From contig NZ_NVXQ01000007.1 in NCBI RefSeq assembly GCF_002733955.1, positions 124,492 to 188,491 on the forward strand: a stretch of DNA of 64,000 nucleotides, in the 5' to 3' direction. Made by a program: the position numbers and the translations under genes. The notes beneath the pieces are model-generated. The model saw nothing but the letters and a program-made list of their open reading frames with translations, did not search any database and was not told where the DNA came from. Origin of the DNA: Hoeflea sp. (GTDB lineage Bacteria; Pseudomonadota; Alphaproteobacteria; Rhizobiales; Rhizobiaceae). This document shows, piece by piece, positions 51,769-60,088 of the stretch (position 1 is the stretch's first letter; each line of letters opens with the position of its first letter).

Positions 51769-52923
51769 CTACGGCGCGATGATCAGGTCAAGCGGTTTCG
51801 CAGACAGGGATTCAGGCGCATCAGCGGTTGTCAGGTATGTCTGCCCCAGTGTCATGGCGGTTCCGGTTTCGGAATCCATGATGATCATGTGCACGAACAG
51901 CGTCATGTCAGGCGCAATCTCGAGCGGGTTTCCGGCGTGGAACATCTGGTGCTCCATCCAGCTGGGGGTAAAGCGCGCGCCGACCGCATAGCCGCAGGCA
52001 TTGAGCCGGTGCCGGGTCAGGCCGCGTTCGTCCATCACATCGGCATGGGCGTCGAAGACCTCGCCAAAACTGGTGCCTGGTCTGAGGATGGCCGTGATCG
52101 CATCGAGTGACTCCCTGCAGGCCTCATAGAGCTCGACATGACGGTCTGTCGGTTCTCCAATGATGACCGTGCGCATCATCGGTGCGTGATAATGAGCAAA
52201 CACGCCCGCCCATTCCAGCGTCAGCTGATCGGTTGCCGTCAGTTGCCGGCGTCCGGCCTTGTAGCGGCAAAGGAGGGCGTCTTCTCCGGAGCCAATGATG
52301 AATTCGTTGGCCGGATAGTCACCGCCACCGGAAAACACCGCGCCCTGCATGGCGGCAAGGATGTCGGCTTCATCGGCGCCGGGCTTGATCAGCGGCAGGG
52401 CAGCATCAAGGGCGGCATCGGAGAGCTTGGCCGCGCGCCTGGCAAAGGCGATTTCGGCCGGGCTCTTGATCAGCCTGAGCCGGCTGACGACATGAGATGC
52501 ATCGACCAGTTCGGCAAAGCTTTGCAGCTGGTTGTCGAGCTTGCGGCAGTTTGCGCCGGTCAGGCCATGGGTGTCGTATTCGACACCAATGCGCTCGCCG
52601 AGCAGATCGAGATCGGAGAGCAGGTTCTTCAGATCCAGCGCCGGATCGGCGTTGGTGCGGTCGGTCCAGACGACAATGCGCTCGATGTTGGAGGTCTGGC
52701 GGGCCTGACGCAGGTCGGCGGAACGGGTCAGAAGCGTCATGGAGCCATCGGCCTTGACCACCAGGCATTGGAAGAAGCAGAAGCCGAACGTGTCGTAGCC
52801 GGTCAGCCAGTACATGCTTTCCTGGGCAAACAGCAGCATGGCGTCGAGCTTCTCCTCGCGCATGCTGGTCGTCAGTTTCTCCAGGCGGGCGGCGTATTCC
52901 TCGCGTTCAAAATGCAGGGCCAT
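51769..52923 (-). CDS. M24-family Xaa-Pro aminopeptidase-like protein
   Basis: A 384-residue creatinase/prolidase-fold protein. N-terminal domain: ARLEKLTTSMREEKLDAMLL, MYWLTGYDTFGFCFFQC. C-terminal pita-bread fold: NEFIIGSGEDALLCRYKAGR and GYAVGARFTPSWMEHQMFHA. The metal-binding D/D/H/E/E set is not complete in the usual positions (DQLTLEWAGVFAHYHAPMMR has only one clear acid), so it may be a creatinase-like or ectoine-hydrolase-like enzyme instead of a metal peptidase. Start ATG 52923; overlaps the YfiH gene stop by 17 nt. Confidence 0.83.
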   Translation of the reverse strand: MALHFEREEYAARLEKLTTSMREEKLDAMLLFAQESMYWLTGYDTFGFCFFQCLVVKADGSMTLLTRSADLRQARQTSNIERIVVWTDRTNADPALDLKNLLSDLDLLGERIGVEYDTHGLTGANCRKLDNQLQSFAELVDASHVVSRLRLIKSPAEIAFARRAAKLSDAALDAALPLIKPGADEADILAAMQGAVFSGGGDYPANEFIIGSGEDALLCRYKAGRRQLTATDQLTLEWAGVFAHYHAPMMRTVIIGEPTDRHVELYEACRESLDAITAILRPGTSFGEVFDAHADVMDERGLTRHRLNACGYAVGARFTPSWMEHQMFHAGNPLEIAPDMTLFVHMIIMDSETGTAMTLGQTYLTTADAPESLSAKPLDLIIAP

Positions 52924-53725
52924 GGGCGTCCTCCTTGATGGCGATGGCGGAGATTTGTCGTCCGTAATCGGGTTCCTTGCGATGGGTCGAGCGCCGGTAG
53001 GAATACCATGCCTCTTCATCAGCATAGGTGCAGTCAGAGAGCATCTCGGCCCTTACACCGGCGTTGCGCAGCCGGTCGACCGTGAATTGCCTGAGGTCAA
53101 ACAGGGCGTGGCCAGGCTTGGGGGAGGGCACGAAATAGCCCTGGTGGGCGGGGTCGGCCTCAACGAACCGGTCGACGAATTCGGGCCCGACCTCGTAATT
53201 GGGCTGGCTGATCGAGGGGCCGAGCACGGCCACGGTGTCTTGGGGGCGTGCACCCAGGCCCTGCATGGCCTCAAGCGTGCTTTCCAGCACGCCGTCAAAG
53301 GCGCCGCGCCAGCCGGCATGGGCGGCGCCGATCACACCGGCTTGCGGGTCAGCAAACAGGATCGGTCCGCAGTCGGCGGTCAGCACGCCTAGCACCAGGC
53401 CCGGGGTGTTGGTGACCAGCGCATCCGCCTGGGGGCGTTCGTCGCGGTTTTCGGCAGTGGCGATCTGGACGCGGGGCGAGTGCACCTGGTGAACGGTGAC
53501 CAGCCGGTCGGGGGCGAGGCCGAACCAGCGGCTGACCCGGGCCCGGTTCTCGATGACATCGGCGCGATCGTCGCTCGATCCCAACCCGACATTCAGGCCG
53601 CGGTAAAGTCCCCTGGAGACGCCGCCGGTCCTGTTGAAGAAGCCGTGGGCGATCTGCTGCTGTGAGGAAATTTCGTCCAGAAGTGCGCTCCGCACCGGTT
53701 GGGGTGCGCTGCGGTCAACCGTCAT
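52907..53725 (-). CDS. pgeF: YfiH/laccase-domain purine nucleoside phosphorylase
   Basis: A 272-residue polyphenol-oxidase-like (DUF152) protein. Zn ligands are in TVHQVHSP (H), LTADCGPILF (C) and IGAAHAGWRGAFDGVLE (H). Family members are now known to be purine nucleoside phosphorylases/adenosine deaminases or to edit peptidoglycan precursors; which of these applies is not clear. Overlaps the start of the M24 gene by 17 nt. Confidence 0.88.
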   Translation of the reverse strand: MTVDRSAPQPVRSALLDEISSQQQIAHGFFNRTGGVSRGLYRGLNVGLGSSDDRADVIENRARVSRWFGLAPDRLVTVHQVHSPRVQIATAENRDERPQADALVTNTPGLVLGVLTADCGPILFADPQAGVIGAAHAGWRGAFDGVLESTLEAMQGLGARPQDTVAVLGPSISQPNYEVGPEFVDRFVEADPAHQGYFVPSPKPGHALFDLRQFTVDRLRNAGVRAEMLSDCTYADEEAWYSYRRSTHRKEPDYGRQISAIAIKEDAHGPAF

Positions 53726-53829
53726 GATTTGGTCCTCCCGTGGGGCCCAGAGGGCGAGCCGAATCCGCAGACTAGTCCTGACTGCTTGTAGATGGTGGCC
53801 ATCTGGGGACGGTCTGTCAATTCGTCAAC

Positions 53830-54930
53830 TCACCGGGGCTGAGGATCGAAAGGTGCGATCCTGGCTGGCTTGCCGCTGACGGCAAGCACCTTGAACAGGG
53901 CTCCCATGCGGCCCTGGCCTTCGCCCGCGAGCCGGTTGACCGCGTCGCTGATGGTGGCCTGAGTCAATCTGTCACGGCCCGTTCCGAGCGCCCCGGCCCG
54001 TTCCAATATACCAAGGCCGACCAGAAAATCGCCTTGCGTCAGCGGGCGGTGAACGTGCGCGCCGGCAGCTTTGGCAGTCTCCGCAAGTACCTGAAAATCA
54101 ACATGGCTGGTCAGGTCGGCTTCGCCCGGGCGCAGCAAGGGCGGGTCGAACTCGTGCTGGTAGACAGCCTGCAGCGTGTCGCCGAAGCCGGTCACCAGGT
54201 GACCGTAATCGATGGTCAGGGCAGTGCCGCCATCGTGCACGATCTTTGTCGCTACCGCCTGCATGACCGCAGCCCTTGCCGGCGAGATCTCGAATATCTC
54301 CCCCTCGGGGACCTGCGCCTCCTCGATGGGCAAAGCGGAGCTTTCAAGTGTGCCCGGGCCAAGCCCGAACGCAAGCGCGCCGGCCTCGTCGAGGCCGATC
54401 ATGCGCTCGCGAAACCCGTCTGAGGTCTTGACGAATTGCTGGATCGGGATCGCGTCAAACAGTTCGTTGGCGACCATCAGGGTGAAGCCTGCCGGGATCT
54501 CTTCGAATGCGTCGTGCCAGGTGATGCGCTGCTTGAGCCGGACCAGCGTCTGGCGCTGCACGCTGCGCAGCCGTTCGCTGGTTTCAACCATGTGGATGGT
54601 CGCGTCTGCATAAAGCTCGGGAGCAAGTTTGGCGATGACGCGAAGGGCATCTGACATCAGTGTGCCGCGGCCGGGGCCGATCTCGACAATACGGACATTG
54701 TCGGGTGAGCCCTGGGCCTGCCAGGCCTGAACCAGGAAGATGCCGATCATTTCGCCGAACAGTTGAGAGATTTCCGGCGCGGTGATGAAGTCGCCGGCCT
54801 GGCCGAAGGGCTCGCGGTTCTGGTAATAGCCGTGATCGGGATCGGCGAGGCAGAGCGCGAAGTAGTCCGAGACCCGCAGCGGGCCGGCCTGCTGTATGAG
54901 ATTGACGATTTTTTGAGCGAGCGGCGTCAT
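53830..54930 (-). CDS. SAM-dependent methyltransferase, NDUFAF7/MidA family
   Basis: A 366-residue COG1565 methyltransferase. SAM-binding motif I is VRIVEIGPGRGTLMSDAL; PPGQAGDFITAPEISQLFGE precedes it (here PFGQAGDFITAPEISQLFGE); FTLMVANELFDAIPIQQFVK is the conserved NELxDALP block. In eukaryotes the homologue dimethylates an arginine of complex I subunit NDUFS2. Start ATG 54930 (MTPLAQKIVN), 23 nt after lgt on the same strand. Confidence 0.92.
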   Translation of the reverse strand: MTPLAQKIVNLIQQAGPLRVSDYFALCLADPDHGYYQNREPFGQAGDFITAPEISQLFGEMIGIFLVQAWQAQGSPDNVRIVEIGPGRGTLMSDALRVIAKLAPELYADATIHMVETSERLRSVQRQTLVRLKQRITWHDAFEEIPAGFTLMVANELFDAIPIQQFVKTSDGFRERMIGLDEAGALAFGLGPGTLESSALPIEEAQVPEGEIFEISPARAAVMQAVATKIVHDGGTALTIDYGHLVTGFGDTLQAVYQHEFDPPLLRPGEADLTSHVDFQVLAETAKAAGAHVHRPLTQGDFLVGLGILERAGALGTGRDRLTQATISDAVNRLAGEGQGRMGALFKVLAVSGKPARIAPFDPQPR

Positions 54931-54953
54931 CGCAGGGACCTTTCCGGGCTTTC

Positions 54954-55787
54954 TCAATCGCGCGGCCTGGCGGTTGAGAGGACCCACAGGCCCACGGCCA
55001 GCATGGGCAGCGACAGCACCATTCCCATGGTCAGCCATCCACCGGCGAGATAGCCGATATGGGCGTCGGGCTCCCTGAAGAATTCGACAAAAATGCGCGA
55101 CAGGGCATAGCCGGCGACAAAGCTGCCTGCGATCATGCCGCGCCGCTTGAGGGCCTGGCGCCGGTAGATGAGCCAGGCCAGAACCGCAAGCAACAGCAGG
55201 CCTTCGAGGGCGGCTTCATAAAGCTGGGTCGGATGCCGCGGGAACGGGCCGCCAGTGGGGAACACGAAAGCCCATGGCACATCGGTCAGCTTGCCCCAGA
55301 GCTCGGCGTTGATGAAGTTCGCCAGCCGCCCGAAGAACAGGCCCACGGGCACGACCGCGCAGACGACGTCAAACAGGTTGAAGACAGGAATGTTGCGGCT
55401 GCGAGCAAACAGGATCATGGCGACCAGTGTTCCCAGCAGGCCGCCGTGGAACGACATGCCGCCGTTCCAGATCTCGAGCGCGCGCAGCGGATTGGCCGCA
55501 ACGGCCGCAAAATCATAAAACAGGATGTAGCCGATGCGGCCGCCTGCGACGATGCCGACAGTCGCCCAGAGCAGGAAATCATCTATGTCGAGGGCGGTCA
55601 TGCGCGGACCGGCTGCGGGCCACAGGTTCTTGTTCTCGACGAGCTTGCGGGCATAGCGCCACCCCAGCATGATGCCGATGACATAGGCCAGACCATACCA
55701 GCGTACCTGCACCGGGCCGATGGCAAAGATCACCGGATCGATGTCCGGGAAGGTCATCAGCGACAACAGTGTGGCGGTATGCTCCAA
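54954..55787 (-). CDS. lgt: Prolipoprotein diacylglyceryl transferase
   Basis: A 277-residue inner-membrane enzyme that transfers diacylglycerol from phosphatidylglycerol to the cysteine of prolipoproteins. Seven helices; signature GRLANFINAELWG, HGGLLGTLVAMILFAR and HPTQLYEAALEGLLLL are complete, as is the early YGLAYVIGIMLGWRYA. Start is TTG 55787 with AAGGAA upstream; ATG 55757 is a shorter option. Confidence 0.95.
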   Translation of the reverse strand: MEHTATLLSLMTFPDIDPVIFAIGPVQVRWYGLAYVIGIMLGWRYARKLVENKNLWPAAGPRMTALDIDDFLLWATVGIVAGGRIGYILFYDFAAVAANPLRALEIWNGGMSFHGGLLGTLVAMILFARSRNIPVFNLFDVVCAVVPVGLFFGRLANFINAELWGKLTDVPWAFVFPTGGPFPRHPTQLYEAALEGLLLLAVLAWLIYRRQALKRRGMIAGSFVAGYALSRIFVEFFREPDAHIGYLAGGWLTMGMVLSLPMLAVGLWVLSTARPRD

Positions 55788-56017
55788 CGCAATTTCCTTC
55801 CTGAAGCCGGTCTCTCAAATGCAACCGGTCAATGTAAATATGGTCAAAAGACGGCTTCTCCAGCTGTGATATGGCAAGTTGTGTTGCTGTTGCATGCCAT
55901 GCGGGCTTTGCGCAAGCCTTGCGCGCCATGCTTTGGCTTGCAACTCACCGCTGGAATGCTTACCTCAAGAGTGTTGAATGCCCGCGGGCAAAAGACCCAG
56001 ATTGACCCGAAACAGGG

Positions 56018-56305
56018 ATGAGACCGATGAACAGCGGATCGAACAGACTTCTTGATGAACTTGCCAAGGTGATGACTGACGCTGCAGGTGCGGCCCAGGG
56101 TGTCCGGCGCGAGATGGAAACTGCGATGCGCAGTCAGCTCGAGCGGCTTCTCAATTCGATGGACCTGGTCAAACGCGAGGAATTCGAAGCCGTTCGCGAC
56201 ATGGCGATCAAGGCGCGCGAAGAGAATGATGCGCTGGCCAAAAGGCTCGATGATCTCGAGCAGAAGCTCTCCGCAGACTCTGCCTCGGACGCTGCCGACG
56301 CCTGA
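56018..56305 (+). CDS. ubiK: Ubiquinone biosynthesis accessory factor UbiK
   Basis: A 95-residue BMFP/DUF526 protein forming an amphipathic helix and coiled coil: RLLDELAKVMTDAAGAAQGV, REMETAMRSQLERLLNSMDL, RMEEFEAV-like VKREEFEAVRDMAIKAREEN. It assists the aerobic ubiquinone complex. Start could be ATG 56018 or 56027. It heads nothing visible; downstream is a 378-nt region with unusual signals. Confidence 0.88.
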   Translation: MRPMNSGSNRLLDELAKVMTDAAGAAQGVRREMETAMRSQLERLLNSMDLVKREEFEAVRDMAIKAREENDALAKRLDDLEQKLSADSASDAADA

Positions 56306-56357
56306 AGTCAGGCCATTGCCTGCAAGGCCCGGCACGCGAAGATGTGACGGGCTGTTT

Positions 56358-56389
56358 TTATCCACTTTTTTTTACACAGGTTATCCACC
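56358..56389 (+). promoter_or_regulatory. Cluster of three DnaA-box-like 9-mers
   Basis: TTATCCACT (56358-56366), TTTTACACA (56370-56378, a full match to TTWTNCACA) and TTATCCACC (56381-56389) in one 32-nt block, same orientation. Just past it GANTC sites crowd (see 56420-56690). Could titrate DnaA, control a cell-cycle gene or be part of a replication control site. Confidence 0.55.
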
Positions 56390-56397
56390 GGGCGACG

Positions 56398-56416
56398 AGG
56401 CTTAAAAAGCCTTTTG
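56398..56416 (+). terminator. Short terminator after ubiK
   Basis: AGGCTT-aaa-AAGCCT followed by TTTTG; a 6-bp stem with a 3-nt loop. Weak but correctly placed (93 nt after ubiK's stop). Confidence 0.45.
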
Positions 56417-56419
56417 TCA

Positions 56420-56690
56420 GAATCAGTTATGAGTCACGGCGGAATCTGTTTGGCAAGTTGGTCCACAGGCCCCGGCTGACAAAATGCAACCGGGGGACTG
56501 GCGCTCGGACTCTGCATTTATACACTGATTCTAAATGATGATTCGGAACGGGCAGCAAAAAGCCCCGGCAGGAGTCGCTAATGCGGACGCCCCGGGGCGT
56601 GGATGAATCATGCGTGAATGAGGTGTCGTCTGGAGCCATTTGCAACGGCTTTTCCGGGCGCTTGAAAGAAGACTAGGTGGGGCATGAATC
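56420..56690. promoter_or_regulatory. GANTC-dense region (CcrM methylation sites)
   Basis: Nine GANTC sites begin at 56420, 56431, 56442, 56508, 56527, 56540, 56572, 56605 and 56686. About one would be expected in this length at this GC content. In alphaproteobacteria GANTC is methylated by CcrM once per cell cycle and dense sites mark cell-cycle-regulated promoters. Confidence 0.6.
56557..56687 (-). ncRNA. Candidate small RNA on the minus strand
   Basis: A minus-strand terminator is clear: GCCCCGG (56598-56592) pairs with CCGGGGC (56568-56562), 23-nt loop, then TTTTT (56561-56557). A promoter of TTGGAG (56721-56716), 16-nt spacer and TATTAC (56699-56694) would start near 56687, giving about 130 nt. 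No minus-strand gene ends here, so a small RNA is the simplest reason for the terminator. The promoter is weak and inside the next gene. Confidence 0.35.
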
Positions 56691-57184
56691 TCAGTAATAT
56701 CGAATTCGAACGGCACTCCAATCCGGTAGACATGATCGAGTTCGTAGCGGCGTCCAACGACTGGACGTTCGAGCGGTCCGGCGAGCACGAAATCGCGATG
56801 ACGGTCGAGGGGCACTGGACGGATTACCACGTCTCGTTTTCCTGGATGGAAGATTGCGAGGCGCTGCACATTGCCAGCGCGTTCGATATCAAGGTTCCCG
56901 ATGTGCGCGTGACCGAAGTCATGAAGCTGCTGTCACATGTCAACGGGCAGGTGCTGATGGGCCATTTCGACCTGTGGCAACAGGAACACGTGATCATCTT
57001 CCGGCAGTCGCTGTTGCTGGCCGGCGGGGCGGAACCCACCAACCGCCAGGTCGAGGTGCTGTTGTCGAATGCGCTTGATTCCTGCGAAGCCTATTTCCAG
57101 GCCTTCCAGTTCGTCGTCTGGTCCGGGATGGAAGCCAAGTCGGCCATCGCCGCGGTGATGTTCGAGACCCGTGGCGAGGCGTAA
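56684..57184 (+). CDS. YbjN-domain protein
   Basis: A 166-residue cytosolic protein: VDMIEFVAASNDWTFERSGE, EIAMTVEGHWTDYHVSFSWM, WMEDCEALHIASAFDIKVPD and NGQVLMGHFDLWQQEHVIIF fit the YbjN fold, related to type III secretion chaperone-like folds. Start ATG 56684, 1 nt before proC's start region at the other end (stop 57182-57184, proC ATG 57186). Coupled with proC. Confidence 0.88.
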   Translation: MNLSNIEFERHSNPVDMIEFVAASNDWTFERSGEHEIAMTVEGHWTDYHVSFSWMEDCEALHIASAFDIKVPDVRVTEVMKLLSHVNGQVLMGHFDLWQQEHVIIFRQSLLLAGGAEPTNRQVEVLLSNALDSCEAYFQAFQFVVWSGMEAKSAIAAVMFETRGEA

Positions 57185-57185
57185 G

Positions 57186-57998
57186 ATGGTTTCTCCCGAC
57201 AGCCCTCTGGTTCTTGTCGGTGCCGGCAACATGGGCGGCGCCATGCTCAATGGCTGGCTTGATGCGGGAACCGATCCCGCGGCCATTCTGGTGATCGACC
57301 CGAAGCCTTCGGATGCCATGGCGTCACGACTGGCTGCTTCCGGGGTCCGGTGCGAAAGCGCAGCGCCTGAGGGGATGACGGCGGGGATCCTGATGCTGGC
57401 GGTCAAGCCGCAGATCATGGATGCTGTTGTTGCCGGGGTTAAAGGCCTTGTCGGGCCTGAGACTGTCAGTCTCTCGGTGGCCGCGGGCAAGACGCTGGCC
57501 TATTTCGAACAGCGCCTGGGCGGAGCGGTTGTCCGCACGATCCCCAACACGCCGGCCATGGTCGGACGCGGCATCACCGGCGCGGTTGCCAATGCTGCCG
57601 TCAGCGCTGAAGCCAGGGATGAAATCGAAAAGCTGCTGTCGGTCTGCGGTCCCGTCGAATGGGTCGAGGATGAAGCGCTGATCGATGCCATCACCGCGGT
57701 CTCGGGCAGCGGCCCTGCCTATGTTTTCTACCTCGTCGAGTGCATGGCTGAGGCGGGGCGCAAATGCGGCCTGCCGGCGGACCTCGCCATGCGTCTTGCA
57801 CGCGCGACCGTCACGGGGGCCGGCGAATTGATGCACCGGTCCCCGGACGCCGCTGCCACATTGCGGCAGAACGTGACCTCGCCCAATGGCACCACCGCAG
57901 CGGCGCTGTCGGTGCTGATGGCCGAGGACGCATTGCAGCCGCTGTTTGACAGTGCGTTGCGTGCAGCCGCGGATCGCTCCCGCGAACTCGCCGGCTGA
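57186..57998 (+). CDS. proC: Pyrroline-5-carboxylate reductase
   Basis: Last step of proline synthesis, NAD(P)H-dependent. 270 residues: LVLVGAGNMGGAMLNGWLDA, MLAVKPQIMDAVVAGVKGLV, RTIPNTPAMVGRGITGAVAN, VSGSGPAYVFYLVECMAEAG and the C-terminal ARATVTGAGELMHRSPDAAA with LRQNVTSPNGTT. Follows YbjN by 1 nt and precedes csaA by 25 nt; likely one transcript. Confidence 0.95.
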   Translation: MVSPDSPLVLVGAGNMGGAMLNGWLDAGTDPAAILVIDPKPSDAMASRLAASGVRCESAAPEGMTAGILMLAVKPQIMDAVVAGVKGLVGPETVSLSVAAGKTLAYFEQRLGGAVVRTIPNTPAMVGRGITGAVANAAVSAEARDEIEKLLSVCGPVEWVEDEALIDAITAVSGSGPAYVFYLVECMAEAGRKCGLPADLAMRLARATVTGAGELMHRSPDAAATLRQNVTSPNGTTAAALSVLMAEDALQPLFDSALRAAADRSRELAG

Positions 57999-58023
57999 GC
58001 TGTTACAAGATCCGGAGTGTGAC

Positions 58024-58365
58024 ATGAGCCAGACCATCAGCTGGGATGATTTCGAAAAAGTCGATATTCGTACCGGCACCATCATCGCGACCGAGCCCTT
58101 TCCCGAGGCGCGCAAACCGGCTTTCAAGATGCGGATCGATTTTGGTCCGGAGATCGGCGAAAAGAAGTCTTCCGCGCAGATTACCGGGCACTACACACTC
58201 GAAGAACTTGTCGGACGCCAGGTCATGGCTGTGGTGAATTTTCCGCCCCGGCAGATCGGCCCATTCATGTCCGAGGTGCTGACGCTCGGGTTCATGGACG
58301 ACCAGGGCGCGGTGGTGCTGGCCTCGGTTGACAAGGCTGTGCCCAACGGCGCGCGGCTGATGTAG
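58024..58365 (+). CDS. csaA: tRNA-binding (CsaA/YgjH-type) protein
   Basis: A 113-residue OB-fold protein: DFEKVDIRTGTIIATEPFPE, ARKPAFKMRIDFGPEIGEKK, SAQITGHYTLEELVGRQVMA and FMSEVLTLGF are the CsaA blocks. Acts as a dimeric tRNA-binding or export-chaperone-like protein. Start ATG 58024 is preceded by CCGGAG. Confidence 0.9.
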   Translation: MSQTISWDDFEKVDIRTGTIIATEPFPEARKPAFKMRIDFGPEIGEKKSSAQITGHYTLEELVGRQVMAVVNFPPRQIGPFMSEVLTLGFMDDQGAVVLASVDKAVPNGARLM

Positions 58366-58394
58366 CGCGACCTTCCGGAAAGCCAATCAAAAGT

Positions 58395-59777
58395 CTAGGC
58401 AGGCAACCGCACCACAGCGCGCAGGCCGCCCATGGCGCTGTCTGACAGTGTGACATCGCCGCCATGGCTGCGGGCAATGTCACGGACGATGGCCAGACCC
58501 AGCCCGGTTCCCGTTTCATCCTGATTGCGTGCCGCATCGAGCCGATAGAACGGCCGGAACACATCCTCACGCGCGTCGGCAGGGATGCCCGGGCCGTCAT
58601 CGTCAATTGCGATTGTGAGCCACCTGCCGCGATTGCTGGCCACGATGGCGACCTCATCGGCATGCCGGCAGGCGTTGGACACGAGGTTGGTCAGCAGCCG
58701 GGTAAACGCGTTGGGCCGGACATTGATCTCGTCATCGCCTTCCACCGAAACGGTCACCGTTGCACCACGAAGCCGGCCGTCGGCGGCGATCTTTTCGACG
58801 ACACTGTTGAGGCTGACCACACCGACATCCTCCTCGGCCTCGCCGCGGGCGAAGGAGAGATAGCTGTCGAGCATCGACTGCATGTCGTCGATGTCCTTGT
58901 TGAGATCATCCATTTCCGGACCATCGCCAACCAGGGCCAGTTGCAGCCTGAAACGGGTGAGAATGGTGCGCAGATCATGGCTGACGCCCGAAAGCATGGC
59001 CGTGCGCTGTTCAAGCTGGCGCTCGATGCGTTCGCGCATCTTGATGAAGGCGACGCCGGCGCGGCGAACCTCGTCGGCGCCCCGCGGCCGGAAATCATCG
59101 GGCATGCGCTGGCCCTTGCCGAAACTTTCGGCGGCCTGGGTCAGCTTGAGGATCGGCCGGATCTGGCCGCGCAGGAACAGGATCGCGATCACCAGCAGCA
59201 CCAGCGAGGTGCCGACCATCCAGAGCAGGAAAATGTGGGTGTTGGAGGCATAGGCCTGGCTGCGCTTGGCAAAGACCCGCAGGATCTTGTCTTCAAGCTT
59301 TATGCGGATCTCGACGATATTGGAGTTTCCCACCGTGTCGATCCAGAACGGCAGGCGGATCTGGCGGGTGATCTCTTCAGACAGGATCTGGTCCAGGATG
59401 GAAAAGAACGGTTTCGGCCTCGGCGCGGGCAGGTCTCCGGGCGGTTCGATGGCGATATTGAGCTCAAGCCGTTCGCGGGCAATCCGGATGATGTCGTCAT
59501 AGGCCGCATCCTGCGGGAAGGTTTCAAGCACATCGATGATGGCGGCGATGTCGCGGGTAACGGCCATGGAGAGTCGCTGGGTGACGGTTTGCCAGTGCCG
59601 CTCCATGAAGACGAAGGCGATCACCGATTGCAGCAAGACCATCGGGATGATGATGATCAGAAGCGCGCGGGCGTAGAGCCGGGTCGGGATGCGCCTGGTG
59701 AACCAGCGCGTAAAGCGGCGCAACCCGTTCGGCGGATAGCGCTCATATTCCCGGCGGATGGATTCCATGCTGGTCAT
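58395..59777 (-). CDS. EnvZ-like sensor histidine kinase
   Basis: A 460-residue inner-membrane kinase. Two transmembrane helices (ALLIIIIPMVLLQSVIAFVF; IFLLWMVGTSLVLLVIAILF), a HAMP linker, the H-box SGVSHDLRTILTRF (phospho-acceptor His), N-box LVSNACRHAD, G1 DDDGPGIP and G2 GLGLAIV. It converges with csaA. Its natural partner is the petR-type regulator at 62166, but a chemoreceptor gene lies between the two. Start ATG 59777; ATG 59768 also fits. Signal unknown. Confidence 0.92.
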   Translation of the reverse strand: MTSMESIRREYERYPPNGLRRFTRWFTRRIPTRLYARALLIIIIPMVLLQSVIAFVFMERHWQTVTQRLSMAVTRDIAAIIDVLETFPQDAAYDDIIRIARERLELNIAIEPPGDLPAPRPKPFFSILDQILSEEITRQIRLPFWIDTVGNSNIVEIRIKLEDKILRVFAKRSQAYASNTHIFLLWMVGTSLVLLVIAILFLRGQIRPILKLTQAAESFGKGQRMPDDFRPRGADEVRRAGVAFIKMRERIERQLEQRTAMLSGVSHDLRTILTRFRLQLALVGDGPEMDDLNKDIDDMQSMLDSYLSFARGEAEEDVGVVSLNSVVEKIAADGRLRGATVTVSVEGDDEINVRPNAFTRLLTNLVSNACRHADEVAIVASNRGRWLTIAIDDDGPGIPADAREDVFRPFYRLDAARNQDETGTGLGLAIVRDIARSHGGDVTLSDSAMGGLRAVVRLPA

Positions 59778-60008
59778 GCGTGTAGCCCGGTTTGCTCCCC
59801 TGAAGCGCCCTGCGTGCAACTGGATGCACGAAGGTCGTTCCAAAACTTAAAACCCATGCATGCGCGACATGCATGGGCGGCGCCTGTCGCAGCGCGCCTT
59901 GCGCCTTTATAGCCAGTCCGACGGGCAAAGAGCTACAGCAGAGAGAGAAATTGACACTGCTGACGGAGCTCGGCTGCGGGGAAGGGGCTCTGATGCGGAC
60001 TGTCGCGC
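59778..60008. other. Gap upstream of the kinase gene with a small hairpin
   Basis: CCCATGCATG-cgcga-CATGCATGGG (59853-59877) is a perfect 10-bp stem with no T-run, so not a terminator. It shares the CATGCAT core with the GATGCATGT repeats. It may bind a regulator of the kinase gene. The rest shows no gene. Confidence 0.4.
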
Positions 60009-60042
60009 AAAAAAAAAGCCCCGCAACACAGGTTGCGGGGCT
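60009..60042 (-). terminator. Terminator of the chemoreceptor gene
   Basis: On the minus strand AGCCCCGCAAC, 4-nt loop, GTTGCGGGGCT, then nine T. A perfect 11-bp stem, 47 nt past the stop. Confidence 0.95.
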
Positions 60043-60088
60043 GATTTGATGATGCGGCGAGACGTGACGCCGCTGGGCTGGCCTGAGA

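Noticed and set aside
56306-56690. Chromosomal replication origin
   Set aside because: DnaA boxes and GANTC sites are suggestive, but the usual oriC neighbours are missing, there are only three boxes, and no AT-rich unwinding tract beyond a short T-run is seen.
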